A model generated the notes under the pieces. It did not search any database and was not told where the DNA came from. It saw nothing but the letters and a program-made list of their open reading frames with translations. A DNA stretch of 64,000 nucleotides, from the NCBI GenBank assembly GCA_003003925.1, contig PVWP01000001.1, positions 1 through 64,000 on the forward strand, in the 5' to 3' direction. A program made the position numbers and the translations under genes. The number at the start of each line of letters is the position of its first letter. Within the stretch, counting starts at the first letter, position 1. This DNA is from Aphanothece cf. minutissima CCALA 015 (GTDB lineage Bacteria > Cyanobacteriota > Cyanobacteriia > PCC-6307 > Cyanobiaceae). Shown one piece after another: positions 55,291 through 63,830 of this stretch.

Positions 55291-56301
55291 ATGCTTCCCG
55301 CCGACTATCTGACCTCCCTGCCTCTGGCGGAACGCCTGTATCGACAGCAGCCGGAACTGGCCGGCCGGATCTACTCGGGCCCCGTGCTCGAGTTCCTGCG
55401 GGATGGGGTGGTGATCTTTCCGCAGGTGCTGGACCCGGAGCTCCTCGACCGGATGGACCGCGACCTCGAGGCCCTGCCGGCTCTGGCCCGCACCTCGCTG
55501 CTGCACGGGATGATCGGCATCGACGGCAAGGCGGAGCACTACGAGGCCCGGGTCCTGCGCAATCTGTCGCTGCTCGGCATCACCGATCTCCGCGATGCCG
55601 GCCCGGGGCTGAAGCTCAACGACCTGCACCGTTACTTCGAGGCGGCCCGCTCGCTGGCCTTCGCCGATCCCATCATCCATTTCCTCGATGAACTCTTCGG
55701 TTCGGCGCCGGGGCTGATCCAGACGCTCACCTTCTGGAAGAGCAGCGAGCAGTCCCTCCACCAGGACTTCTCCTACGTGCACCACCACAGCCGCCTGGGC
55801 CACCTGGCCGCCGCCTGGATCCCCCTGGAGGACATCAGCGATCGGGCCGGACCGCTCGTGTACTACAAGGGCTCCCATCGGCTGGAGGCCGATCAGTTCT
55901 ACGACTGGAACGGGGGCGGCATCCTCGCCAGCCGCGACGGCGATCCCCGCAGGGCGGCGGGTTACGGGCCGTACCTGCAGGCCCTGATCGACGCCCAGGG
56001 CTGGACCCCGAGCATCTACCTGCCCCGCCGGGGCGATGTGCTGATCTGGCACGGGGCCCTGATCCACGGCGGCACCCCGATGCGCGATCCCAGCCTCACC
56101 CGCCGGTCCTACGTCTGCCACTACACGGCCGCCGCCGGCCACAAGGCCCTGGCCCGGCACCGCGTCGGGGATGGCTACGACTTCTCCGACCCCCCCACCC
56201 TGCCCGAGACGATGCGCCCCAGGTCGCTGCCCTCCCGGCTGGTGGCCGCCACCGGCCGCCGCTTCAGGCGGCTGATCGCGGGAGGGCCCACCGATGCCTA
56301 A
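55291..56301 (+). CDS. PhyH-family Fe(II)/2-oxoglutarate dioxygenase, 336 aa
   Basis: Phytanoyl-CoA dioxygenase fold: metal-binding HxD in QSLHQDFSYVHHH, a middle IPLEDISDRAGPLVYYKGSHRLE, distal His in WHGALIHGGTPM, then Arg of the 2OG site (TRRSYVCHY). It would hydroxylate a small molecule or lipid; the substrate is unknown. ATG 55291 is chosen; the upstream frame overlaps trpB. It overlaps the SUI1 gene by 8 bp, so they may be co-translated. Confidence 0.85.
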   Translation: MLPADYLTSLPLAERLYRQQPELAGRIYSGPVLEFLRDGVVIFPQVLDPELLDRMDRDLEALPALARTSLLHGMIGIDGKAEHYEARVLRNLSLLGITDLRDAGPGLKLNDLHRYFEAARSLAFADPIIHFLDELFGSAPGLIQTLTFWKSSEQSLHQDFSYVHHHSRLGHLAAAWIPLEDISDRAGPLVYYKGSHRLEADQFYDWNGGGILASRDGDPRRAAGYGPYLQALIDAQGWTPSIYLPRRGDVLIWHGALIHGGTPMRDPSLTRRSYVCHYTAAAGHKALARHRVGDGYDFSDPPTLPETMRPRSLPSRLVAATGRRFRRLIAGGPTDA

Positions 56302-56617
56302 GGGGGGCTGGCGGGAGTTCAGCGGGCCGGACAGCCTGCAGCGGCCGGAGGCCGCCTCGGCCACGACGCCCCGGGCACTGCAGAAGGTGAGGGTGCAGCG
56401 CACCAAGGCGGGCAAGGGGGGAAAGCTGGTCACCGCCATCACCGGGCTGGAGGCGCCCGAGGCCGAGCTGCGCCTGCTGCTCAAGCGGCTGAAGGCCAGC
56501 GCCGGCACCGGCGGCACCCTCAAGGACGGGGTGATCGAACTGCAGGGGGACCACGTGGCGGCGACCCTGGCCGCCCTGGAGAAGGACGGCTACCGACCGA
56601 AGCAGGCGGGGGGGTAG
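56294..56617 (+). CDS. SUI1/YciH family translation factor-like protein, 107 aa
   Basis: C-terminal SUI1 fold: [57 protein letters not shown]. YciH relatives of eIF1 affect start-codon choice in bacteria. Residues 1-30 are a Ser/Gly/Pro linker. ATG 56294 overlaps the PhyH stop by 8 bp. The next gene, cysC, begins 36 bp later. Confidence 0.9.
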   Translation: MPKGGWREFSGPDSLQRPEAASATTPRALQKVRVQRTKAGKGGKLVTAITGLEAPEAELRLLLKRLKASAGTGGTLKDGVIELQGDHVAATLAALEKDGYRPKQAGG

Positions 56618-56652
56618 GGGAGAATGCGCCCCGAAGCCACCGCCCCGTTTCC

Positions 56653-57288
56653 GTGTCCGAGATGACCTCGCCGGCCAAGGCCACCAACATCGTCTGGCAC
56701 CACTCCACCGTGACCCGGGCCGCCCGGGCCCACCAGCGGGGCCACCGCAGCGCCATCCTCTGGTTCACGGGCCTGTCGGGGGCAGGCAAGAGCACCCTGG
56801 CCAATGCGGTGAATTCGGCCCTGTTCGAGCAGGGGCTGGCCTGCTACGTGCTCGATGGCGACAACGTCCGCCACGGGCTGTGCAGCGATCTGGGCTTCTC
56901 GGACGCCGACCGGGAGGAGAACATCCGCCGCATCGGTGAGGTGGCCAAGCTGTTCCTGGATGCCGGCGTGGTGGTGCTCACCGCCTTCGTCTCCCCCTTC
57001 CGCGCCGACCGTCAGCGGGCCCGGGAGCTGGTGGAGGCGGGTGATTTCCTCGAGATCCACTGCGCCGCCGACCTGGCGGTCTGCGAACAGCGGGACACCA
57101 AGGGGCTCTACGCCAAGGCCAGGGCCGGCGAGATCAAGGAGTTCACCGGCATCTCCAGCCCCTATGAGGCCCCGGAGGCCCCCGAGCTGCGGGTGGCCAC
57201 CGGCGAGCAGGGCCTCGAGGATTCGGTGGCCCAGGTGATGGCGGAACTGGAGCGCCGCGGCATCATTCCGGCTCCGGCGGAGGCCTGA
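56653..57288 (+). CDS. cysC: Adenylylsulfate kinase, 211 aa
   Basis: P-loop [12 protein letters not shown]-binding [16 protein letters not shown], and the active-site block [19 protein letters not shown] with [15 protein letters not shown]. It converts APS to PAPS in sulfate assimilation. GTG 56653 or ATG 56662 could start it. The 3' end overlaps the convergent PerM-type gene by 26 bp. Confidence 0.93.
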   Translation: MSEMTSPAKATNIVWHHSTVTRAARAHQRGHRSAILWFTGLSGAGKSTLANAVNSALFEQGLACYVLDGDNVRHGLCSDLGFSDADREENIRRIGEVAKLFLDAGVVVLTAFVSPFRADRQRARELVEAGDFLEIHCAADLAVCEQRDTKGLYAKARAGEIKEFTGISSPYEAPEAPELRVATGEQGLEDSVAQVMAELERRGIIPAPAEA

Positions 57289-58348
57289 GGGGTTCGGCGC
57301 GCAGGCGCAGCGCCCAGGCATCGAGGAAGGTCTTGGCGCAGCTGGCCACCGGCACCGCCAGCAGCAGGCCCAGCAGTTCCCCCAGCCCCATCAGCGCCCC
57401 CAGCCGGGCGCCGATCGGCAGGCTGATCAGCAGCCAGGCCGGCTGCAGCCCCACGATCGACCCCATCAGCCGCGGCTGGATCACCTGGTCGACCACCTGG
57501 CCGACGCTGATCGCCACCGCCAGCACCTCCAGGCCGGTGCGCGGATCCTCGAGGGCCAGCAGCACGCTCACCCCCACGATGGTGAGGGCACTGGCGTAGG
57601 GGATCAGGGTGGTGAAGCCGATCGCCACCGCGAACAGCACGCCGTAGGGAATCCCCAGGAGGGTGAACACCAGGCACTGGGCGCCGCTGAGGATCAGGGC
57701 CAGCACCACCTGGCCGGCGAAGTAGCCCCGGAAGGTGCGATCCAGGGTGCTGAGCACCAGGGCGCGGGTGCCGGAGGGAAGCCATTCCGCCAAGCCCCTG
57801 GCGATGCCTTCGCCCCCCAGCAGCAGGAACACCGCCAGCACCAGCACGATCACCGTGTTGACGGTGATGCTCACGGTGGCCCCCAGGATCCCCAGCACCT
57901 GCTGGCTCAGCTGGGAGGCGATCTTGCTGGTGCGGGTGATCAGATCGCTGCTCAGGCCGCCGAAATCGGTGGGCAGCCCCCGCTCCGTAGCCCAGCTCTG
58001 CAGCTGCCCCAGCAGGGTTTCCCCCTCCGCCAGCCAGCCCGGGAGGGCGAGCACCAGGTCGCCGAGCTGCTCCACCAGGCGCGGCACCAGCACCAGGGCC
58101 GCCAGCACCACCGCCGAGAGGCTCAGTCCCAGCACCAGCAGCAGGGCCAGGGCCCGCGGCAGCCCCCGCTGGATCAGCCAGCGGCTGGGGATGTCGAGCA
58201 GGAAGGCCAGCAGGGCCGCCGTCAGGAACAGGGCCGGGAACGGCGCCAGGGGCACCAGCAGCTGGCGCAGCACCCAGAGGTTGAGCACCAGCAGGGGCAG
58301 GGCCAGGGAGAACCGCAGCCAGGGGGGCAGGACCAGCCGCTCGAGCAT
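57263..58348 (-). CDS. AI-2E family (PerM/DUF20) transporter, 361 aa
   Basis: About eight TM segments with a soluble loop in the middle (about 150-200) and the family hallmarks [59 protein letters not shown] and [14 protein letters not shown]. Members include the AI-2 exporter TqsA and Na+/H+ antiporters; the function here is not known. ATG 58348 is chosen over an upstream Trp/Gly-rich frame. Convergent 26-bp overlap with cysC. Confidence 0.88.
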   Translation of the reverse strand: MLERLVLPPWLRFSLALPLLVLNLWVLRQLLVPLAPFPALFLTAALLAFLLDIPSRWLIQRGLPRALALLLVLGLSLSAVVLAALVLVPRLVEQLGDLVLALPGWLAEGETLLGQLQSWATERGLPTDFGGLSSDLITRTSKIASQLSQQVLGILGATVSITVNTVIVLVLAVFLLLGGEGIARGLAEWLPSGTRALVLSTLDRTFRGYFAGQVVLALILSGAQCLVFTLLGIPYGVLFAVAIGFTTLIPYASALTIVGVSVLLALEDPRTGLEVLAVAISVGQVVDQVIQPRLMGSIVGLQPAWLLISLPIGARLGALMGLGELLGLLLAVPVASCAKTFLDAWALRLRAEPLRPPPEPE

Positions 58349-58442
58349 CAGCGGGAGCGGGGCCTGGCCCCGGAGGATCGACGATCGCCGACCAGCTTGG
58401 CCTGCCGGACCGGCACCAGCCAGGGAAGAGGGGCCCAGGTCC

Positions 58443-59000
58443 TCATCCCCGGTCCATCTGCTCCAGGTAGGCGGCGCTGCCCAGGGCCTGGAGGCGCGCA
58501 TCCTTGGCCACCACCTGGTCGTGCAGGCCCCGGCGGTAGGCCTCGAGGGCCAGCGCGAGCACCGGATCGGCGATCGCCAGCATCGCCGCCGCCAGCAGGC
58601 CGGCGTTGAGGCCGCCGCCGATCGCCACCGTGGCCACGGGGATTCCCGCCGGCATCTGCACGATCGAATGGAGGGAGTCGACCCCGGAGAGGGCCTGGCT
58701 GCGCACGGGCACGCCGATCACCGGGAGCATGGAGAAGGCCGCCACCATGCCGGGCAGGTGGGCGGCGCCGCCCGCCCCGGCGATGATCACCCGCAGGCCC
58801 CGGGATGCGGCCGCCTCGGCGAAGGCCGCCATCTCCCGCGGGGTGCGGTGGGCCGAGAGCACCCGCACCTCGCTGGCCACCCCCAGCTGCTCCAGGATCC
58901 GCACGGCCGGCTCCAGGGTCGGCAGGTCGGAATCGCTGCCCATGACGATCGCCACCCGGGGCGCTGGGGCGTCGGCGGACGGGGCGGACTCGGGATCCAT
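58443..59000 (-). CDS. purE: 5-(carboxyamino)imidazole ribonucleotide mutase (PurE), 185 aa
   Basis: Class I Pur[86 protein letters not shown]. It acts in purine synthesis. ATG 59000; the first 14 residues form an extra Pro/Ala/Ser tail. Divergent from nagA by 48 bp. Confidence 0.95.
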   Translation of the reverse strand: MDPESAPSADAPAPRVAIVMGSDSDLPTLEPAVRILEQLGVASEVRVLSAHRTPREMAAFAEAAASRGLRVIIAGAGGAAHLPGMVAAFSMLPVIGVPVRSQALSGVDSLHSIVQMPAGIPVATVAIGGGLNAGLLAAAMLAIADPVLALALEAYRRGLHDQVVAKDARLQALGSAAYLEQMDRG

Positions 59001-59048
59001 GGAGCGGGGGCGGCGAGGATGGCATTGTCCCGTCCCGCCGCTGCCCGG

Positions 59049-60284
59049 ATGCGCTGGCTGACCAACCTGCGACTGGCGGGCGATGACCCGGCCCGGGCCG
59101 AGGCGGGCTGGCGCTGGCGGGTCGGTGTCGACGACGGCGGCAGGATCGCCCGGGTGCGGCCGACGCCGCCGGGCAGCCGGGCCGCCGGCGAGGACTGGGA
59201 CGGCGACTGGCTGTCCCCGGGGGGGGTGGACCTGCAGATCAACGGCGGGCTGGGTCTGGCCTTTCCCGAACTGGGCTTCGGCGACCTGCCCCGCCTGGAG
59301 GCCCTGCTGGAGCTGCTGTGGAGTGACGGGGTGGACGCCATCTGTCCCACCCTGGTGACCTGCGCCCCGGAGGCCCTGCGTCGGGCCCTGGCGGTGCTGG
59401 CCGAGGCCCGCCGCCGGCACCGGCCCGGGCGCTGCCGTCTGCTGGGCGCCCATCTGGAGGGACCGTTCCTGGCGCCGGAACGCCGGGGCGCCCACCCGGC
59501 CCAGCACCTGCAGGCCCCCAGCCGGGCCGCCCTCGAGGGGCTGATCGCCGGCTTCACGGGCGGCCCGGAGGCCGATGTCGCCCTGGTGACCCTGGCCCCG
59601 GAGCTGGACGGGGCCGACGCGGTGATCGCGGCGCTGCGGGCCGCCGGCGTGGTGGTGAGCCTGGGCCACAGCGGCGCCGATGCGGCCCAGGCCCGCCGGG
59701 CCTTCACCCAGGGGGTGGGGATGCTCACCCACAGCTTCAATGCCATGGCCGGGTTGCACCACCGCGCCCCGGGGCCGGTCGGAGAGGCCCTGCGGCAAGG
59801 GGAGGTGGCCCTGGGGCTGATCGCCGACGGCGTCCACGTCGATCCCGCCATGGCGGTGCTGCTGCAGCGGCTGGCGCCCCGGCAGGTGGTGATCGTCAGT
59901 GATGCCCTGGCCCCCTACGGACTGGCCGACGGCCGCCACCGCTGGGACGAGCGCGTCCTGCTGGTGGAGGACGGCAGCTGCCGGCTGGAGGACGGCACCC
60001 TGGCGGGGGTGACCCTGCCACTGCTGGAGGGGGTGCGGCGGCTGGCCGGCTGGGGGGGCCTGGTGGCGGCCTCGATCGCCGCCGCCACCCTGGCGCCGCG
60101 GCGCCTGCTGGGGGAGCGACAGCCGCTGGAGCTGCTGCTGGTGGGGCGGCCCCTGGCGGACACCCTGCGCTGGAGCACGGCGGCCGATGGGCGCCTGGAC
60201 TGGCGGCGCCCCGCGGCCGTGGCCGGGGGATCTGCGGCGATGGCCGGGGGATCTGAGGCGGTGCCCCAGGCGCCAACTCCCTAG
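59049..60284 (+). CDS. nagA: N-acetylglucosamine-6-phosphate deacetylase, 411 aa
   Basis: Amidohydrolase fold: [76 protein letters not shown] with catalytic Asp. It deacetylates GlcNAc-6-P; in cyanobacteria it may serve cell-wall recycling. ATG 59049. The 3' end carries a 21-bp tandem repeat encoding AGGSxAx twice. Chl-synthesis gene chlM follows 31 bp later. Confidence 0.93.
   Translation: MRWLTNLRLAGDDPARAEAGWRWRVGVDDGGRIARVRPTPPGSRAAGEDWDGDWLSPGGVDLQINGGLGLAFPELGFGDLPRLEALLELLWSDGVDAICPTLVTCAPEALRRALAVLAEARRRHRPGRCRLLGAHLEGPFLAPERRGAHPAQHLQAPSRAALEGLIAGFTGGPEADVALVTLAPELDGADAVIAALRAAGVVVSLGHSGADAAQARRAFTQGVGMLTHSFNAMAGLHHRAPGPVGEALRQGEVALGLIADGVHVDPAMAVLLQRLAPRQVVIVSDALAPYGLADGRHRWDERVLLVEDGSCRLEDGTLAGVTLPLLEGVRRLAGWGGLVAASIAAATLAPRRLLGERQPLELLLVGRPLADTLRWSTAADGRLDWRRPAAVAGGSAAMAGGSEAVPQAPTP
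60220..60261 (+). repeat. Two-copy 21-bp tandem repeat at the nagA 3' end
   Basis: Copies at 60220-60240 and 60241-60261, differing at two bases, each beginning TGGCCGGGGGATCTG. In frame they encode the duplicated AGGSAAM / AGGSEAV near the C-terminus of NagA. Looks like a recent slippage duplication, outside the catalytic core. Confidence 0.9.
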
Positions 60285-60287
60285 GAT
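60282..60287 (+). promoter_or_regulatory. -10-like hexamer for chlM
   Basis: TAGGAT preceded by CC, overlapping the nagA stop codon and 29 bp upstream of the chlM ATG. Tentative. Confidence 0.3.
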
Positions 60288-60315
60288 CCGGCCCACCTGA
60301 ACGGCCCTGCGCCCC

Positions 60316-61056
60316 ATGCCCCCGGAACTGCAACCCCCCGCACCCGCTGAGGTACAGGCCGAGACGCAGGCCGAGAAGGCCGAGGTGCAGGCCTACTTCG
60401 AGAGCACCGGCTTCGAGCGCTGGAATCGCATCTACAGCGACAGCGAGGAGGTGAACCGGGTCCAGCGCAACATCCGCCTCGGCCACCAGAAGACCGTGGA
60501 TGCGGTGCTGGCCTGGCTGCAGCAGCAGGGCAACCTGGCGAGCCGCAGCTTCTGTGATGCCGGCTGCGGTGTCGGCAGCCTCAGCCTGCCCCTGGCGGCC
60601 CTCGGGGCCGGCGCGATCGCCGCCAGCGATCTCTCCGCCGCCATGGTGGCCGAGGCCAGCCGCCGGGCCAGCGAGGCCGGTCTGGCCTCGGAGCGGCTGA
60701 GCTTCAGCGTCTCCGATCTGGAGAGCCTCCAGGGCCGCTACGACACGGTGATCTGCCTGGATGTCTTCATCCATTACCCCCAGGCGGCCGCCGAAGCGAT
60801 GGTGCGACACCTGGCGGCCATGGCCGAGCGCCAGCTGATCGTCAGCTTCGCCCCCTACACGCCGCTGCTGGCGGTGCTCAAGCAGATCGGCCAGCTGTTC
60901 CCCGGGCCCAGCAAGACCACCCGCGCCTACACCCTGCGGGAGGACGGGATCGTGGCGGCGGCGGCGGCCGCCGGCTTCCGCCCCGTGCACCGCAGCCTGA
61001 ACCAGGCGCCGTTCTACTTCTCCCGCCTGATCGCCTTCGAGCGCGAACCGGCCTGA
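60316..61056 (+). CDS. chlM: Magnesium protoporphyrin IX methyltransferase, 246 aa
   Basis: N-terminal helix region with [19 protein letters not shown], the S-adenosylmethionine motif [16 protein letters not shown] and [22 protein letters not shown]. It methylates the C13 propionate of Mg-protoporphyrin IX in chlorophyll synthesis. ATG 60316. Length is slightly above the usual ~230 because of an Ala/Pro/Glu-rich N-terminus (about 1-24). Followed by a 265-bp spacer. Confidence 0.95.
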   Translation: MPPELQPPAPAEVQAETQAEKAEVQAYFESTGFERWNRIYSDSEEVNRVQRNIRLGHQKTVDAVLAWLQQQGNLASRSFCDAGCGVGSLSLPLAALGAGAIAASDLSAAMVAEASRRASEAGLASERLSFSVSDLESLQGRYDTVICLDVFIHYPQAAAEAMVRHLAAMAERQLIVSFAPYTPLLAVLKQIGQLFPGPSKTTRAYTLREDGIVAAAAAAGFRPVHRSLNQAPFYFSRLIAFEREPA

Positions 61057-61321
61057 CCGGCAAGCGGCGGTCGCCGCAGCCCGCCGGCGGGGTTCCACGG
61101 GCCCCGAGGGGGCGCCTGGAGCGGGGCTTCGCCCATGGCTCTGTCCCGCGTGGGTATCGCAGCGGCGCCTGGCCCCGTGGCCTCCACGGGTGATTGTTCC
61201 GATTCTGTACAGCCTGTACAGGCCCTGAAGGGCAACCCCACGCCGTCACGGCCGGGCCACCCAGGTCCGGGTCCAGCTCTCCGGCGGCACCACGCCGATC
61301 AGGCCTGCGGCACGGCGCCGA
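61057..61321 (+). other. 265-bp spacer between chlM and the convergent RluA-like gene
   Basis: No convincing gene. It contains a hairpin CCCGTGG/CCACGGG at 61174-61190 (7-bp stem, 3-base loop, no U tract) and two adjacent palindromes, CTGTACAG at 61205-61212 and CCTGTACAGG at 61213-61222. Open frames crossing it have no coding-like composition. It is the longest non-coding stretch in the window. Confidence 0.7.
61205..61222. promoter_or_regulatory. Tandem TGTACA palindromes, possible dimer-pair operator
   Basis: CTGTACAG and CCTGTACAGG stand directly side by side, their TGTACA cores 9 bp centre to centre. Perfect palindromes of this kind often bind dimeric regulators. The site lies 3' of both chlM and the RluA-like gene, so it does not precede an obvious start; an unannotated small RNA or the spacer itself could be the target. 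No match to a known cyanobacterial operator is claimed. Confidence 0.35.
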
Positions 61322-62455
61322 TCAGTCCTGCGGTCCGCCGCCGCTGGGCCGCTCGGTGGAAGCCTGGGCCGCCGGCCGCTCCGCCGTCGTGCCCAGGCCT
61401 TCCGCCGCTGGGGCTTCCAGCTCCAGAACTGATCCCTCGGGGTGGTGCAGCCGCAGCCAGCGGGCCTGAAGCCGGTAGCCGCCCTCCCCCGGCAGGGCCC
61501 CGGGGCGGGCCCGCCCGCCCGGTCCGTACAGCGGATCCCCCAGCAGCGGCACTCCGATGGCGGCGCAGTGGATGCGGATCTGGTGGGGGCGCCCGCTGAC
61601 GATCGCCACCTCGACCAGATCGGCCTCGCCGTCGCTCTCCAGCAGGGTGAGCTGGCTGTGGGCCGCCAGGGCCGCCAGGGCGGCCGGGTCACCGGCCTCG
61701 GCCGCGCACCAGATCTCCCCGAGCGGCGGGTGGGGGCGCCGGCCGATCGGCGTGGTGATCGCCAGGCTGTCGCCGGCCGCCAGGGCCAGCCGGCCCGGCA
61801 CCAGCAGGGCCCGGTAGAGCTTGCGGCAGGGCGGGGCCCCGCCACCGACGCCGCCAGCCTCCCCGCCACCAACGCCACCGCTGGCGCCACTGGCCAGCGA
61901 GCCCGTGCTCTCGCGCAGCTGGGCGCTCAGCCAGGCGCGGGTGGCCGGCCGGCGGGCGCACACCAGCAGGCCGGAGGTGAAGCGCCCCAGGCGGTGCACC
62001 GGCCGCGGCACGCCAGCGGGGTCGTCGCCGTGGCGGCGCTCCAGCAGCCGCAGCACGGTGTGCTCCAGGAAGCCGCCCGCCGGCAGCACGGGCAGGCCGC
62101 TGGGCTTGTCGATCACCAGCAGGTCGCCGTCGTCGTGGATCACGGCCCAGTGGGCCGGGACGGCGGGCTCCGGCCAGGGGGGGCGCTGCCACACCAACCG
62201 CTCGCCGCCGGCCAGCACCGCGTCGGCCCGCAGCGGCAGCCCGTTGCGGCTGATCTCGCCGGCCGTCAGACGCCGCTCCCATGCCGCCGCGCTGGAGTGG
62301 CCGTAGCGGCCGGCATAGAAGGCGACCACCCCCAGGCCGGCCGCCGCGGGGGGGATGCGGTCGCGGTAGGCCCAGCCGCCGTTGGGGCGGGAGGGCAGCC
62401 AGCCCGGCGGCAGGCTCAGAGCCAGGGACGGGGGACCATCAATCCACCAGCCCAT
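61322..62455 (-). CDS. RluA-family pseudouridine-synthase-like protein lacking the catalytic Asp, 377 aa
   Basis: S4-like N-terminus (RRLTAGEISRNGLPLRADAVL), then the RluA catalytic fold with LVIDKPSGLPVLPAGG, a central motif HRLGRFTSGLL, and SGRPHQIRIHCAAIGVPLLGD. The motif is normally HRLDxxTSG; the Asp (nucleophile) is Gly here (codon GGG, 61987-61985). A Gly-rich insertion (about 190-210: GGVGGGEAGGVGGG) is also unusual. It may be inactive, use another mechanism, or belong to an Asp-less subgroup. ATG 62455; overlaps the response-regulator gene by 17 bp. Confidence 0.82.
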   Translation of the reverse strand: MGWWIDGPPSLALSLPPGWLPSRPNGGWAYRDRIPPAAAGLGVVAFYAGRYGHSSAAAWERRLTAGEISRNGLPLRADAVLAGGERLVWQRPPWPEPAVPAHWAVIHDDGDLLVIDKPSGLPVLPAGGFLEHTVLRLLERRHGDDPAGVPRPVHRLGRFTSGLLVCARRPATRAWLSAQLRESTGSLASGASGGVGGGEAGGVGGGAPPCRKLYRALLVPGRLALAAGDSLAITTPIGRRPHPPLGEIWCAAEAGDPAALAALAAHSQLTLLESDGEADLVEVAIVSGRPHQIRIHCAAIGVPLLGDPLYGPGGRARPGALPGEGGYRLQARWLRLHHPEGSVLELEAPAAEGLGTTAERPAAQASTERPSGGGPQD

Positions 62456-63236
62456 GCTCGAGGGCGAAGCGCACCAGCTCGGTGCGGCTGGCGGTGCCGG
62501 TCTTGATGAACAGCCGGCTGACGTACTTCTCGACGTTGCGGATCGAGGTCTCCAGCCGGCGGGCGATCTCCTTGTTCATCATTCCCTCGGCCACCAGCTG
62601 CAGCACGCTGGCCTCGCGGGGTGTGAAGTCGAGGCGCACATCGCTGACGGGCTTGCGGGTGCTGCCGCCGCTGCCGGTGCCGGAACCGCCGCCGCCGCCC
62701 AGCATCGAGCGGATCTCGGTGATCTGGCGCGCCATGGCGCCGATGTCGGCATCGGCGAAGCGGGCCGCCTCCGCCAGCAGCCGCTCCTGGCGCCGCACCA
62801 CGTTGCGCACCCGGGCCACCAGCTCGTCCGGATCGAACGGCTTGGGGATGTAGTCGTCGGCGCCGGCCTGGAAGCCGGCGATGCGATCGGCCGTCATGCC
62901 CTTGGCGGTGAGGAAGATCACCGGCGTGCCCCCGAGCCGCTCATCGGCCCGCAGACGCTTCAGCAGGCCGTAGCCGTCGCAGCGGGGCATCATCACATCG
63001 GTGATGACGACATCGGGCATCTGGGCCTGGGCGGCCGTCCAGCCCTCCTCGCCGTCATTGGCGGTGGTGACGGCGAACCCCTCGTCCTCCAGGTAGGCCT
63101 TGACCGCCGTGCGCAGCCCGGGCTCGTCATCAACCAGCAGCAGCCGCACCGGAGTGCTGACGGCGGCTTCGGACCCCTCCGGCGGCCCGGACGGCTCGGG
63201 AATGGGGCCGGCGGCGGCGGAGGGTTCCTGGCTCAT
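62439..63236 (-). CDS. ycf29: LuxR-type response regulator, Ycf29-like, 265 aa
   Basis: Receiver domain (about 30-150) with LLLVDDEPGLRTAV, phosphoacceptor in VVITDVMMPRCDG and LTAKGMTADRIAGFQ, IPKPFDPDEL; a Gly/Ser-rich linker (about 180-195); LuxR HTH (about 205-265) with FTPREASVLQLVAEGMMNKEIA and RNVEKYVSRLF. The layout and motifs fit Ycf29, a plastid- and cyanobacteria-conserved regulator of unknown signal; symbol is tentative. The kinase is not in the window. It overlaps the RluA-like gene. Confidence 0.78.
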   Translation of the reverse strand: MSQEPSAAAGPIPEPSGPPEGSEAAVSTPVRLLLVDDEPGLRTAVKAYLEDEGFAVTTANDGEEGWTAAQAQMPDVVITDVMMPRCDGYGLLKRLRADERLGGTPVIFLTAKGMTADRIAGFQAGADDYIPKPFDPDELVARVRNVVRRQERLLAEAARFADADIGAMARQITEIRSMLGGGGGSGTGSGGSTRKPVSDVRLDFTPREASVLQLVAEGMMNKEIARRLETSIRNVEKYVSRLFIKTGTASRTELVRFALEHGLVD

Positions 63237-63245
63237 GGGGGAAAT

Positions 63246-63824
63246 CTATCGACCAGGACCAAGCACCACCTGTTCCCGCTCGGGCAGGAGGCCGCTGTAG
63301 CCCAGCTGGCGGGCCACCGGACCGAGGCCGGCGGGGTCCCTGCCGGCCTGCTCGGGCACGCACACCGCCCACCACATCAGGTGATCGAGGCGGTTGGCCG
63401 GGGTGATCACCCCGCCGGGGTTGAGCTCGCGGATGATCAGGCGGCGGGAGCTGCCGGTGATCCGCAGGGGGGCGGTGATGCTGCAGCCGATCTTGTCAGT
63501 GGCGACGGTCACCCGGTCGTCGAGCTCCTCCCAGACCTGCACCCGCCACATCCCAGGCTGGGCCGGCTCGGGCACCAGGCCGTAGATGCCCACCACCTCC
63601 CGGCCCCGGTGGGTGACCCGGTCCAGCAGCACCCGGAAGCCCTTGGGCCGGTTCTCCTCGTTGCTGCGGGACGGCTCCTGGGCGGCCGCCGGGCCGGGCA
63701 GGGCCAGGGGCCAGGCCGCCGTCAGCGCAACCGCCGCCAGGGTGAGCGCCATCAGCGGGGCCATCGGCAAGGCCGACCCCAGCCGCAGGGGGGGGCCACC
63801 GAAGCAGCGGAGACGGTTCAGCAT
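63246..63824 (-). CDS. Conserved secreted protein of unknown function, 192 aa
   Basis: Signal peptide (about 1-48, hydrophobic ALTLAAVALTAAWPLAL, then AAAQEP cleavage-like site), then a mostly soluble region with one Cys (KIGCSITAPLRI) and MWWAVCVPEQAG. No recognised domain. It stands 6 bp from the divergent cysteine desulfurase start and 9 bp upstream of the response-regulator gene in the same direction, so they may be co-transcribed. Confidence 0.75.
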   Translation of the reverse strand: MLNRLRCFGGPPLRLGSALPMAPLMALTLAAVALTAAWPLALPGPAAAQEPSRSNEENRPKGFRVLLDRVTHRGREVVGIYGLVPEPAQPGMWRVQVWEELDDRVTVATDKIGCSITAPLRITGSSRRLIIRELNPGGVITPANRLDHLMWWAVCVPEQAGRDPAGLGPVARQLGYSGLLPEREQVVLGPGR

Positions 63825-63830
63825 GGCCCC

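Noticed and set aside
61174..61190. Hairpin as intrinsic terminator of chlM
   Set aside because: The stem is 7 bp with a 3-base loop but is 118 bp after the stop and has no run of T after it.
61135..61599. Plus-strand open frame across the chlM/RluA spacer
   Set aside because: Pro/Gly/Ala-rich, runs antisense into the RluA-like gene, and has no ribosome site or domain.
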